In this document: piece after piece, positions 1 to 8,809 of the stretch
Numbering within the stretch: the stretch's first letter is position 1
Layout: each line of letters begins with the position of its first letter
Made by a program: the position numbers and the translations under genes
The notes under the pieces: generated by a model
Database searches by the model: none
Seen by the model: the letters and a program-made list of their open reading frames with translations, nothing else
What the model was told of the DNA's origin: nothing
Assembly: GCA_964550655.1 (NCBI GenBank)
Contig: CAZKAQ010000004.1
Location: forward strand, 11,659-75,658
Length of the DNA stretch: 64,000 bases
Reading direction: 5' to 3'
From: GCA-1730015 sp964550655
GTDB lineage: Bacteria > Pseudomonadota > Gammaproteobacteria > Granulosicoccales > Granulosicoccaceae

Positions 1-1135
1 GAGTATTGTTATCGGCTATCGGTCGTGACTCACCAAACGCGCGAGCTTCGAATCTTTCAACCGGCAGACCTTGAGAAACCAGATATCTGACCACCGCAAT
101 AGCACGATTGCGGGACAAACCGAGATTCGCATCTTCATCACCCTGACTATCCGTATGTGCTTGCACAGAAACGCGCAGATTCGGAAAATCGCGAAGTGTA
201 CTAACGACGTCATCGAGCACGACACGTGAGGCTTCAGGTAACGTGTCAGAACCGGCAACAAAGTTAACTCCCGGCAGCACACCGTTAAACATCACGCAGC
301 CCGAAGCGTCTGTCGGTACACCTGCCGCTGTTTGTGGGCAGTCATCCAGCGCATCACTCACACCATCATTATCACCATCTGTCACTACTGTTGCAGGAAC
401 AGGTGGAAGCTCAAGAGAAGGTAGCGGCGGCGGCGGCGGCAAGGTTGCAATCGGATTGGGTGGCGGCAGTATCGGCAGATTCTCGTCAGCATTTGTCACA
501 GCGGAGGGGCTGGCTTTTGCATTTCCCTGCGGTCCACGACCAAATCGATAGTGCACACCGAGCCCGGTGTAGGTGGCATCAGAATCAAAACTTATATATT
601 CCGCACGAACCCCAAAGCCACCAACCAACGAATACTCGATGCCGAGTCCGGCTACCAACTGAGTATCACTAGTGCGTTCAAGTTGCACCGATCCTCGAGT
701 ATCGTATTCGGAATAACCGACACCCAGCCGACCATACAGAGATAATCCGGCTCGTCGATCTAATCCATCAAAATCGAGAAAGTCTGAAGACGTAAATCCG
801 TTCCACAAGTAGTACAGACCAGTCAGCGCCGTCGACGTGTAATCAACACCTCCGCCACTGCTCAGTTCAGCTGTTCCCAGATCTGCATATTGCAACTCCG
901 CAGTCAGACGACGGCTGAAATCAAAGCCCACCGTCACCAGGCCCGCCGTGTCAGAATCATCAGATATTGATAGCCCGGGAACGGCATCAGTGTCAGGGTC
1001 GAGGTTGGATTGTCCGGCGCCAATACCAATGTAGAATCGCTTCTTGAAGCCCTGGTCAATCGACTGAGCCGCAACCGGACTAGCGGAAAATACAAAACCG
1101 AACACAACGGCTGGTGCGAGAATTTTCTTATTCAT
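1..1135 (-). CDS. OmpA-family outer membrane protein (C-terminus cut by window edge)
   Basis: Reading from the ATG at 1135, the frame stays open to the left edge of the window, so the 3' end is missing. The protein begins with a signal peptide (MNKKILAPAVVFG..., cleavage probably after AAQS). A roughly 160-residue OmpA-like beta-barrel region follows, rich in alternating aromatic and glycine residues. A proline-rich linker is encoded by the GGC run near 426-441. Next comes a calcium-binding TSP3-like stretch (DGDNDGVSDALDDCP) and then an OmpA C-terminal peptidoglycan-binding domain with HTDSQG and LSRNRA motifs. It probably anchors the outer membrane to peptidoglycan. The family is clear; the exact role is not. 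Confidence 0.88.
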   Translation of the reverse strand, partial: MNKKILAPAVVFGFVFSASPVAAQSIDQGFKKRFYIGIGAGQSNLDPDTDAVPGLSISDDSDTAGLVTVGFDFSRRLTAELQYADLGTAELSSGGGVDYTSTALTGLYYLWNGFTSSDFLDFDGLDRRAGLSLYGRLGVGYSEYDTRGSVQLERTSDTQLVAGLGIEYSLVGGFGVRAEYISFDSDATYTGLGVHYRFGRGPQGNAKASPSAVTNADENLPILPPPNPIATLPPPPPLPSLELPPVPATVVTDGDNDGVSDALDDCPQTAAGVPTDASGCVMFNGVLPGVNFVAGSDTLPEASRVVLDDVVSTLRDFPNLRVSVQAHTDSQGDEDANLGLSRNRAIAVVRYLVSQGLPVERFEARAFGESRPIADNNT

Positions 1136-1428
1136 TGGCTATTTGGGTTTCTCAAAGAACTGTAAATCAGACAGATGCACCGTTACACCTGCCAAGTTTC
1201 ATGCCATCGGGATGACGCAATAGAGATCAGTAATGAAGAGAGATAAATAGCTGGAGACAGATGACAGAATCTAACTGAATATGAGGGAAAAGCCGTATTT
1301 CGGCCGACACAAGACTCAGATTCCGCTCTGCCGTGGTCGTTGCTGGATAGACAATTAAAAACATTGGCCGTAGTCATCAGGCAAAGAGCAGCCATGAGCG
1401 TCAAAAAAAAGTAAGCTCGCCTTCATAT

Positions 1429-2397
1429 GTGCAATTATCCCATCAGCAACCGTTACACAATAAGAGAATCACCTTGAGCGAATGGATTACAACATTGCAC
1501 GAGTTTTTCATCGACCGGAAGCCGTTTATCGTTGCTACCATAGTTGCCTACCATGGCAGCTCACCTGACACAACGGGTGTGGCATTACTGCACTCGGACG
1601 CTAAATCCAGACGTTTTAATAGTTCGGATCAGCGACATAAGAAAATACTTAAAACCGCAGCACAATTGCTCGCTCACCCGGTTGCCTGGCATACCGAACA
1701 GCTCCAGTTGGGTAAAGTCGCAGGCACAGACAACAGCTACTGTGAAGTTGTCTATGAGTATTTCGATGCCAACAACTATCCACAGTGGTTAACTGAACTC
1801 AGGAACCATAGCCACAACGGTGTATGTTGCACACTGCTGCGCGAATTTGACAACAACCTTGACGATCAGGTTATTCGTACAGAAGTTTTACACATTACAG
1901 AAGTTGAAGAGTTAACTCTGACAAAAGCTGGTAACAGTGTAGATTACAGTTCAACGAAAAACGGCAACTCTACTTTGCTTCTACGAAACATACGTGCGGA
2001 CAACATTGCAATAACCCTGATTGGCAATCACCCGGTGGCCGATGAGATCCGGAAACAATGCAGTAGCCTGCCAATTGAAATAACAAGAATAGACACCGCA
2101 ACAGATCACTCACATAAAAACGATATTGTGATTATTATGACAACGGATCATGAACTCGACTATCAATACTGTGAGGCAGCTCTAAAACAACTGACTGACC
2201 AGGGTTCATTCATTGGATGTATTGGATCAGAAAAAAAAGCCGATATTTTCAAAACCCGATTACTAAAAAACGATATTAAAGAAAGCCAGTTGAAAAACTT
2301 CTATATGCCGGTAGGAGTCAGACAAATCAGCGGCAAACAAAATTCAGTTGTGGCAGCCAGCATAGTGGCGCAGATTTTAATGCTTCATCGGTGGTAA
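1429..2397 (+). CDS. XdhC/CoxI-family protein, orphan
   Basis: A 322-residue protein. The N-terminal part carries the XdhC signature (IVATIVAYHGSSPDTTG). The C-terminal half is the Rossmann-like XdhC_C domain, with IIMTTDHELDYQYCEAAL, FIGCIGSEKKADIF and a final SVVAASIVAQIL segment. In well-studied members XdhC binds and sulfurates the molybdenum cofactor before its insertion into xanthine dehydrogenase. No xdhA or xdhB gene is adjacent, so the client enzyme is unknown. The longest frame starts at a GTG (1429) with no strong ribosome binding site, and a TTG at about 1474 is an alternative, so the first ~15 residues are uncertain. It is convergent with the next gene. Confidence 0.82.
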   Translation: MQLSHQQPLHNKRITLSEWITTLHEFFIDRKPFIVATIVAYHGSSPDTTGVALLHSDAKSRRFNSSDQRHKKILKTAAQLLAHPVAWHTEQLQLGKVAGTDNSYCEVVYEYFDANNYPQWLTELRNHSHNGVCCTLLREFDNNLDDQVIRTEVLHITEVEELTLTKAGNSVDYSSTKNGNSTLLLRNIRADNIAITLIGNHPVADEIRKQCSSLPIEITRIDTATDHSHKNDIVIIMTTDHELDYQYCEAALKQLTDQGSFIGCIGSEKKADIFKTRLLKNDIKESQLKNFYMPVGVRQISGKQNSVVAASIVAQILMLHRW

Positions 2398-2426
2398 TTT
2401 ACAAACCCTGCTGGTAAAAGCTGAAG

Positions 2427-3953
2427 CTATGACTTGGGGTTGTCAAAATATTGCAGCGCCCGCGTTATACCAATCAGTGAAAACTTCAATTCAGACAAAA
2501 CATTTACCTCATCAAACCATTGAAAGCGAAGTTCACGGCCACGCTTTAATTCCGCCACGAGCTCGCGGGCAGCCGCACCGTTGGCAATCTCTACACCCTG
2601 ATCTATCGGTACTCGCAATGGCAGCGAAAAGGATTTTTCAAGAAAAATATCTGCATCGTTTACTTGCAGCGTCAGTTGTTTTTCGATCAATTGATCATCG
2701 GTGGTTGAAATCAACATAACGCGCCAGTCTCCCTCAAGCGAACGGTCTATTCGCAGTTTCCAGTCACCATTACTTGCGAACTCTGCCTCGGTCTCAGCGC
2801 TGCAAACGTTGTTTTCTGTCACCGAACAAGCGGCAATCCAAAAGTTGAAATAGCCGTATAAGAATCCTGATGATGCATAGTCGTCTACTGTGGCAGCGCT
2901 GACTATCGCTGGCGGCGTGGCAAGACCCGCATTTTGCGCTACCGCCAAAGAATCTATTGCAAATTCCTGATATGCACAGTCCGTTTCAGTGACGGGTCGC
3001 AGTAAATTGATTTCGCGAACAGACAGCACCGCACTAAAGTCTGCACCGGGTCCATTTACCGGTGCATCTGTCAGCGTGCCATGCAGTTCCGCATACAACA
3101 GATTACTATCGCCGGCGCTTTGAGATCTGATTTCCAGATAACGGCGTTCCAGTGCAGAAAGCACCGACTCCGATCCATCTAACCACCAGTCAGTGCGACG
3201 TTCACAGGCTTGAAACTGGGCGCCATTTTCAGTCTTTACATAGTAACCTCGAAAGCTCACGCCGCGAGTAGACCGGGATCGTTGTGCCACAAGGTAGTGA
3301 GTTAGTTCTTGCGCTCTGGTCTGAGTCAGTGCAGCCACACAGGCCTGATAGTACAAGCGCGTTCTGTCACTACCGAATATTGACGCCTGCCAGGCGCACT
3401 GCTGGTCACGAAAGCTTCGAAAAAGTGCCGGTAAAAAACCAAAGCGTTCTTGTGAATCAACTGATGTATCAAAAACCTGATCAGCAGCCGACTCATCGAT
3501 TGGCCCATCAATTGGCCGGTCACCTTCATCAATGTTGATTACCGTCGTGCCTGCGGTTGAGACACCCGATTTCAAAGCCGAATCATTAACAATAGCAATG
3601 ACGTCGGATGATTCTATTTGTGAATCATCGTTCTCAAAGGAATCACTTTGTACCTCATTTGAATTTGTCTGTGAATCACCCTCAAGAGACGGAGGTGTCG
3701 ATTGCAGAAGATTTTGCCAGGCGTCCTCAGCCTGCTCAAGAGTCACCTCCGCCTGCTCCAGTTTCAACGCCACACATTCAGCAAGCGAGATTTCATCGAC
3801 AGCTCCGGCGCTACATTCGAGGATAATCCGGTCACTCGCCGAAACCTTATTGAAAGGCAGGATCGCCGCTAAAACAGCAGCTACAATTAAAATGAAATTA
3901 GACGTCAATTTTCTGGCAAAATATGACGATGAAGTGTTTTTGTTGGCCGGCAT
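2427..3953 (-). CDS. Exported protein with a possibly split LprI/DUF1311-like domain
   Basis: A 508-residue protein of unknown function. The N-terminus has a basic region and a hydrophobic segment (FILIVAAVLAAILPF) ending near SAS, consistent with a signal peptide. Residues ~46-86 contain a Cys-rich start plus helix (ECSAGA, LAECVALKLEQAE). Residues ~180-222 read FRDQQCAWQASIFGS followed by YYQACVAALTQTRAQEL. These resemble the first and second halves of the LprI (DUF1311) lysozyme-inhibitor fold, here separated by ~90 acidic Ser/Asp-rich residues. Residues ~225-508 match nothing I recognise and contain several cysteines. The LprI assignment rests on pattern recognition and is tentative. Confidence 0.7.
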   Translation of the reverse strand: MPANKNTSSSYFARKLTSNFILIVAAVLAAILPFNKVSASDRIILECSAGAVDEISLAECVALKLEQAEVTLEQAEDAWQNLLQSTPPSLEGDSQTNSNEVQSDSFENDDSQIESSDVIAIVNDSALKSGVSTAGTTVINIDEGDRPIDGPIDESAADQVFDTSVDSQERFGFLPALFRSFRDQQCAWQASIFGSDRTRLYYQACVAALTQTRAQELTHYLVAQRSRSTRGVSFRGYYVKTENGAQFQACERRTDWWLDGSESVLSALERRYLEIRSQSAGDSNLLYAELHGTLTDAPVNGPGADFSAVLSVREINLLRPVTETDCAYQEFAIDSLAVAQNAGLATPPAIVSAATVDDYASSGFLYGYFNFWIAACSVTENNVCSAETEAEFASNGDWKLRIDRSLEGDWRVMLISTTDDQLIEKQLTLQVNDADIFLEKSFSLPLRVPIDQGVEIANGAAARELVAELKRGRELRFQWFDEVNVLSELKFSLIGITRALQYFDNPKS

Positions 3954-4282
3954 TTGACAAAAGTTAAGTGTGAATTGACCTGAACGACTACCTTACTGCG
4001 TATCGGACCAGCTGTGACGGCTAAATTAGCACTCGGAAGGAATACTTTCGTTGTGGTCAGGATCGTTAACTCTCACTTTTGCTAGTCTCATAGAGGTTTT
4101 TCCTGATTCGACTACAATTGAGTAAGATAACAAGTAGAAATGGTTGGACCATTAATCAGGCCGTCTGTCGATGTGAAAGCTACCGATAGAACATACAGCG
4201 GATCAGGATTTACATCGGGCTGTGTCGTAGCCGCGAGCGACACAACCGTTAGCTGCCGCTAATAAGAACAATAGAGAAAGCA
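3954..4282 (+). other. Intergenic region between divergent genes
   Basis: A divergent intergenic region that must hold the 5' signals of both the exported protein on the minus strand and the BON/OmpA gene on the plus strand. A 7-bp hairpin (TGTGTCG at 4221-4227, CGACACA at 4238-4244) lies about 40 bases before the plus-strand start codon. I see no convincing sigma-70 promoter and no short gene. Confidence 0.5.
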
Positions 4283-5947
4283 ATGCAAAGTAATATATAT
4301 GGATCGTCGCGCGCGGGAGGCGTAGGCACTACATTATCGCTGGTTTTGTTGGTTACCTTGCTGACTGCCGCTGCGGCACTGCTAAGCTTCAGGCAACTAC
4401 AACCAAACATTGAGCGGGAACTCACAGCTCGAGTCACCACTGCTTTGCAAGGCTCTGTCGGTGATGGTTTCAAAATCGAAGGTCAGGACGTCTACCTGAC
4501 TGGATCAGTCAGTTCAGAAGCAGTTAGCAAGCGTGCTACAGATGCCGCCCGGTCAGTGTACGGGGTCAGCCGGGTGATCAATAATCTCACCATCGATGGC
4601 AATGAATCTGCCGCAACCAGTGCCGAGGGCAATAGCGATCAAAACAGCTCACCGGCCGCACCGCTGATCGTTGATACCACCGCCACTGCGGCGGCTCCAC
4701 CAACACTGACGATCGCATCCAGGCAAGGCAGGATTAGCGTCCAGGGGATCGTACCGGACAACGAAACCATCGAACTCATCAGCACCACTCTTGCTGGCAA
4801 GTTCGGCCGGGCCAATGTCAGAAATGAGCTATCGAGTTTTGGCGGCAGTACACCCCCGGAATGGTTGCGAGGTATGGTATCCATGATCGATCAGCTCGAT
4901 GGAATCAGCAATCCGGTTCTAAAAGTTACCGGCGAAGATGTAGTAATTGGCGGTGTTGTTAATGCCGAACAAATTCGCCGGGCAAAGATTGCCACAGCCG
5001 ACAGACTCCTGGGCGAAGACCTGAACATCGTAGATAACCTCACTGTGAAAGCAGCACCGGCTGAAACACCGCAAACAGCTGATGCGACAAAAACAATCGC
5101 AAAAGCGGATACCGCAGCAGTAGCCGCTGAAGATAAGGAAGAGGCAGTGGTGAAAACGGCAATTGTACCACCGACCCCTGTCAAGACTGTCGACACGAGA
5201 CCGGCTTCTGTAAAGATCAGCTCAGAGAATAATCAGATTACCCTGTCAGGCCTGGTTGGCCCGGAGACCGATACCAGCGGGCTTCGAGAAGGTCTAAACA
5301 ATCTGTTTGGCATAGGTGGTTACTTCGATGAACTGAAAGTTTCCAACTCTGTTGACGCAGCCTCGTGGATAGACGACGCACTTATTGTCACTTCCGAGAT
5401 TCGCCATGTATCAGAATTTGTAGTCAACATTCGCGCTGGCCAGATGAGTCTGAGCGGTAATGTCGAAGACCGCGAGACAGCACGTGATCTTTCAATTGCA
5501 GCGACTGAAATTGCCGGTAATAAACTGGGTGTGTTGAATAATTTTTCAGTGTCCCGTATCAGTGCATCAAACAGCGAAGAAGACCTTATCGCTGAATCTC
5601 TGATGCAGGAGCTCAACGCCCTGCCGACCAGAAATATTGTCTTCAATAAAGGCAGCACCACGCTCACAAACAGTGCAAAAAGTGTCCTCGATGATGTCGC
5701 TGCGGCTATTCTGGGTTACGACGATCTGGTTGTAGAGATCGCTGGTCACACAGACAGTTCGGGGGATGCCGTGACTAACCTGAATTTAAGCAAACAAAGA
5801 GCTGCTGCGGTGCGTGATTACCTGGTGGAGAAGGATGTCCCGTCCAGTCGACTCAGCCCGATAGGCTATGGTGAGACTGCACCGATCACAAGCAACGATA
5901 CCGGCGCGGGTCGTGCAGCCAATAGACGCATAGAATTTAATATCTAA
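4283..5947 (+). CDS. Inner-membrane-anchored BON-repeat / OmpA peptidoglycan-binding protein (module copy 1)
   Basis: A 554-residue protein. One uncleaved hydrophobic helix lies near residues 13-35. Successive BON-like units follow; the first is ~40-102 with the pattern IEGQDVYLTGSVSSEA and VINNLTI, and others recur to ~430, separated by Ala/Thr/Lys-rich linkers. Residues ~450-554 form an OmpA C-terminal domain with IAGHTDSSG, LSKQRAAAVRDYL and a final NRRIEF. BON domains are linked to membrane or phospholipid surfaces, and OmpA domains bind peptidoglycan. The protein therefore likely spans the periplasm from an inner-membrane anchor to the cell wall, as in mycobacterial ArfA. A coiled-coil membrane protein follows after 17 bases. 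A paralogous pair lies at 54335-57089. Confidence 0.85.
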   Translation: MQSNIYGSSRAGGVGTTLSLVLLVTLLTAAAALLSFRQLQPNIERELTARVTTALQGSVGDGFKIEGQDVYLTGSVSSEAVSKRATDAARSVYGVSRVINNLTIDGNESAATSAEGNSDQNSSPAAPLIVDTTATAAAPPTLTIASRQGRISVQGIVPDNETIELISTTLAGKFGRANVRNELSSFGGSTPPEWLRGMVSMIDQLDGISNPVLKVTGEDVVIGGVVNAEQIRRAKIATADRLLGEDLNIVDNLTVKAAPAETPQTADATKTIAKADTAAVAAEDKEEAVVKTAIVPPTPVKTVDTRPASVKISSENNQITLSGLVGPETDTSGLREGLNNLFGIGGYFDELKVSNSVDAASWIDDALIVTSEIRHVSEFVVNIRAGQMSLSGNVEDRETARDLSIAATEIAGNKLGVLNNFSVSRISASNSEEDLIAESLMQELNALPTRNIVFNKGSTTLTNSAKSVLDDVAAAILGYDDLVVEIAGHTDSSGDAVTNLNLSKQRAAAVRDYLVEKDVPSSRLSPIGYGETAPITSNDTGAGRAANRRIEFNI

Positions 5948-5964
5948 ACGGAGTAACCGGTCAA

Positions 5965-7170
5965 ATGTCATTCTTTTCATCACTCAGCCCTTCCATAGTG
6001 TTCCTGATCACCAAAATGTGGGCTTTTCTGGCACTTGCGGTATTGATCGGTTTACTCATTGGCTGGGCATTAGGCAAAATCGGGCAACAGAAAAGTGCAC
6101 GTCGTGTTGAACACGAGTGGCGCAGAACACTGGCGGATACTGAAGAAGAACAGGCGCGGGTGATATCAAGATTCAAAGGCTCAAATATTACGCTTGAAGA
6201 AGAAAACAACAATCTGAAAACAAAGATTGCGGCCCTCAACAACAAAATCGATCAAGGCCGTGAGGACTTTGAGCGCAATAAGTCACAACACAGACAACTA
6301 ACCGGTCAGGTTGATCAAACACGCTCCGAAATCACATCAATGCAGAATCAGCTGGCTGAAGAGCGTGCAAAAAACCATAAACTACAGAATCTGACCAAGG
6401 CGCTGAAATCTTCCTCCGATGAGAAAGATCGCATGGCTCAACAGCTTTCAATGCAGCTCACGGATGCCCAGAACGAAATGCAAAACCTGGAATCAGTGCA
6501 GAGCAATGCCGATTACCTGGCGCTTCAAAAGGAAGCCACTGAACTGCGTTCCGCAGACCGGGAAAATGCAGAACTAAGGCAACGTGTTGCAGTTGAAGCA
6601 CGCGAGCGTGAAGAGGCTCAGGCGGAGCTTTACACTGTCAAGCAACAGCTCGACAACATAGAACGCGAACGTGAAGATTACCGACAGTGGTCAGTTCGAT
6701 TGGAACAGGAACAGGCAGGTTTTGATCAGCGTGTAAAACAGGCAGTTAATCAAGCGCTGAGTAAAGAAGGATCCGAATCTAACGACCTGGAACTGGAAGT
6801 ATCCAGACTCAAACCGATGGTCGCAAAAATGCAAGCCAACATCGATAAGCTGGAAGACGAGAACCGCCGCCTTCAGACGCAAAACCAAAGTGGTAAAGTT
6901 GGCGCTGCCGGTGCAGGCTCTACCGGACATATGCGTGAATTGCAGGCTGCAGTTGACAAGCTCAGCTTTGAGCGTGATCAGCTAAGAACACGACTGGCAG
7001 ATCAGCAACGACAAACTGCTGCCCTGAATAACGAACTCACCAGTGGTGTTAATCCACCGGATGTCGCCAGTCTAAGACGCCAGGTCGCTGAACTTTCTGC
7101 CGAAAAAGGCGTGATGATGTCTGAGATTAATGAGTTGCAGCACAAGATCGGTCAGTACTCACAGGCTTGA
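5965..7170 (+). CDS. Membrane-anchored coiled-coil protein, partner of BON-OmpA (module copy 1)
   Basis: A 401-residue protein starting 17 bases after the BON-OmpA stop with an upstream CGGAG, so the two are almost certainly co-transcribed. One N-terminal transmembrane helix (about residues 12-34, MWAFLALAVLIGLLIGWALG) is followed by ~360 residues of near-continuous heptad-like sequence rich in Glu, Gln, Arg and Leu. This is typical of a long parallel coiled coil. The soluble part is probably cytoplasmic, judging by the basic residues right after the helix. No enzymatic motif is visible. Unlike the paralogue at 54335-55477 it has no C-terminal helix-hairpin-helix domain. The function is unknown; a scaffold or tether is an inference. 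Confidence 0.75.
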   Translation: MSFFSSLSPSIVFLITKMWAFLALAVLIGLLIGWALGKIGQQKSARRVEHEWRRTLADTEEEQARVISRFKGSNITLEEENNNLKTKIAALNNKIDQGREDFERNKSQHRQLTGQVDQTRSEITSMQNQLAEERAKNHKLQNLTKALKSSSDEKDRMAQQLSMQLTDAQNEMQNLESVQSNADYLALQKEATELRSADRENAELRQRVAVEAREREEAQAELYTVKQQLDNIEREREDYRQWSVRLEQEQAGFDQRVKQAVNQALSKEGSESNDLELEVSRLKPMVAKMQANIDKLEDENRRLQTQNQSGKVGAAGAGSTGHMRELQAAVDKLSFERDQLRTRLADQQRQTAALNNELTSGVNPPDVASLRRQVAELSAEKGVMMSEINELQHKIGQYSQA

Positions 7171-7256
7171 ATCAATTCAAGTGATTGCGATACTTGTAGT
7201 CACTTATTCAAACTCCCTGATTAATATTATTTGACGAGTAAACTCTTCGAGTACTT

Positions 7257-7868
7257 CTATTGCGCGCTTTCTTGCTCGACCAGATCACTAAGCACTTTGA
7301 TCAGGTTTTCATAGCTGCCGGCAATAGATTCGCTGGTGCGGTATTTTCCATTGATGAGCATTGTCGGGACGGAGTTAATGCCTGCGTTAATCGCCAGTTT
7401 CATTGACTGACGTAACTTTGCATCGACATTAAACGACTTCATAGCTTTCTGAAATTTCTTGCCATCAAGGCCGAGGGACTCTACCAGTTTGACAATATCC
7501 TTAGGCTTGCGCATCGGTTTCTTATCAATGTGTATGGCGTTGAACATTGGCTCATGCAACTGATCGGCTATGCCCATAACCTTTGCAGCGTAGAACGCCT
7601 GCGAATGGACTTTCCATGCAGGGTTTAGCGGCGGTGCAGCATGGACGAACTCAACATTGTCCGGCAGGTTTTTCTTCCACGCTTTTATATAGGGTTCAAA
7701 GCGAAAACAGTGTGCGCATCCGTACCAGAAAAACTCAACTACCTCGACTTTGTCAGCTTTAGCGGTACGCAGCGGAGTTTCCAGTACTTCGTAACCGGAC
7801 TGTGCATTTGCAATCATCGACGACCCGACTAACAAGCCCGCACCCAGCAGTCTGACCAGACTTCTCAC
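7257..7868 (-). CDS. dsbA: Periplasmic thiol:disulfide interchange protein DsbA
   Basis: A thioredoxin-fold oxidase that introduces disulfides into exported proteins. The start chosen is the GTG at 7868, preceded five bases upstream by GGAG; an in-frame TTG at 7886 would add six residues. The N-terminus (VRSLVRLLGAGLLVGSSMIANAQS) is a signal peptide. The active site is CAHC (Cys51 and Cys54 in this numbering) within EFFWYGCAHCF, rather than the Escherichia coli CPHC. The cis-proline loop SVPTMLING is present. The length (203 residues) fits the family. It lies next to cytochrome c4 and engB, a linkage familiar from Pseudomonas and relatives. Confidence 0.93.
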   Translation of the reverse strand: MRSLVRLLGAGLLVGSSMIANAQSGYEVLETPLRTAKADKVEVVEFFWYGCAHCFRFEPYIKAWKKNLPDNVEFVHAAPPLNPAWKVHSQAFYAAKVMGIADQLHEPMFNAIHIDKKPMRKPKDIVKLVESLGLDGKKFQKAMKSFNVDAKLRQSMKLAINAGINSVPTMLINGKYRTSESIAGSYENLIKVLSDLVEQESAQ

Positions 7869-7998
7869 AGGCTCTCCATCACACAATTGAATACCGCAGA
7901 CAAGCGCTTAACCAATACTTACTCCATGTAGTGTTTTTCAACACACGACAGTTACACCACCAAACATTTACCGTGTGCTCAGCAAACGGATCTCCAGG

Positions 7999-8673
7999 TT
8001 AATGCAAACCCTGCACATAATTGGCCACCGCATCGATTTCTTCGTCGGACATACGCTTCGCTACCATGCGCATCATTTCACCGGCATCATTTGCGCGCGC
8101 TCCGGACCTGAAGTTCTTCAATGCCAGTGCGACATAATCGCTTCGCTGACCACCGAGTCGCGGGAATTTAGCAGCGTCATTGCCCGCACCATCCGGAGCA
8201 TGACAAGCTGCACAAGCCGGTACCTGTATCGATGTGATGCCGCCTTGATAGATTTGTCGACCAAGGTCAAGATTTTCAGCCTGTGATACAGCCTCAGCGG
8301 CTGGCAACTGTGCATAGTAGGCAGCCAGGTTTTGCATGTCATCATCCGACAGGCCGGCGACCATGCCCTGCATAACGCCATTGACTCTTGCGCCTGATTT
8401 AAACTCGGTTAATTGCTTATAGATATATGGCGCGCCCTGACCTGCAAGGCTTGGATTTTCAGGCAGCTCAGAAATGCCTTCCACCCCGTGACATCCGGCA
8501 CACAGTGCTGACGCCGCTTCTCCGGCTTGCGCATCACCCACAGCGATGGTGGGTTTGATCTCTGTGGTCTGAGCGGGTTTGACCTCATCGTCAGCCGCCA
8601 ACACTGACTGAGACGAAAGTACGCCTGCCACAGACACACAGATAGACAAAATGACTAATGATTTACGCATCAT
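7999..8673 (-). CDS. Diheme cytochrome c4
   Basis: A periplasmic electron carrier of two fused cytochrome c domains. Numbered from an in-frame GTG at 8676, the first heme site is CAGCH at 59-63 and the second is CAACH at 155-159. Each is followed by a Met-containing segment that can supply the axial ligand. The signal peptide ends near SVLAADD. Cytochromes c4 pass electrons to terminal oxidases such as cbb3. The GTG overlaps two ATGs (8673 and 8670); I favour an ATG because AGG lies just upstream. The gene is transcribed divergently from engB and in the same direction as dsbA. Confidence 0.92.
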   Translation of the reverse strand: MMRKSLVILSICVSVAGVLSSQSVLAADDEVKPAQTTEIKPTIAVGDAQAGEAASALCAGCHGVEGISELPENPSLAGQGAPYIYKQLTEFKSGARVNGVMQGMVAGLSDDDMQNLAAYYAQLPAAEAVSQAENLDLGRQIYQGGITSIQVPACAACHAPDGAGNDAAKFPRLGGQRSDYVALALKNFRSGARANDAGEMMRMVAKRMSDEEIDAVANYVQGLH

Positions 8674-8809
8674 CACACCTGATAAATTGAGTAATTGGAA
8701 CTACGCCCTGAATGAACGTGAAATAAAATTCTGCCATCGATTGTAACAAATACTGGTCAATGATTCCGAGCCTGTATAGTCTCTGAGATTCAGCTAAGGT
8801 CTGGCACGT

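Noticed and set aside
243..745. Three plus-strand frames at the left end
   Set aside because: They are antisense to the OmpA-family gene, whose signal peptide, barrel and OmpA domain are clear on the minus strand.
1183..1404. 73-codon minus-strand frame between the OmpA gene and the XdhC gene
   Set aside because: No recognisable motif or start signal; the frame is short and is probably chance.
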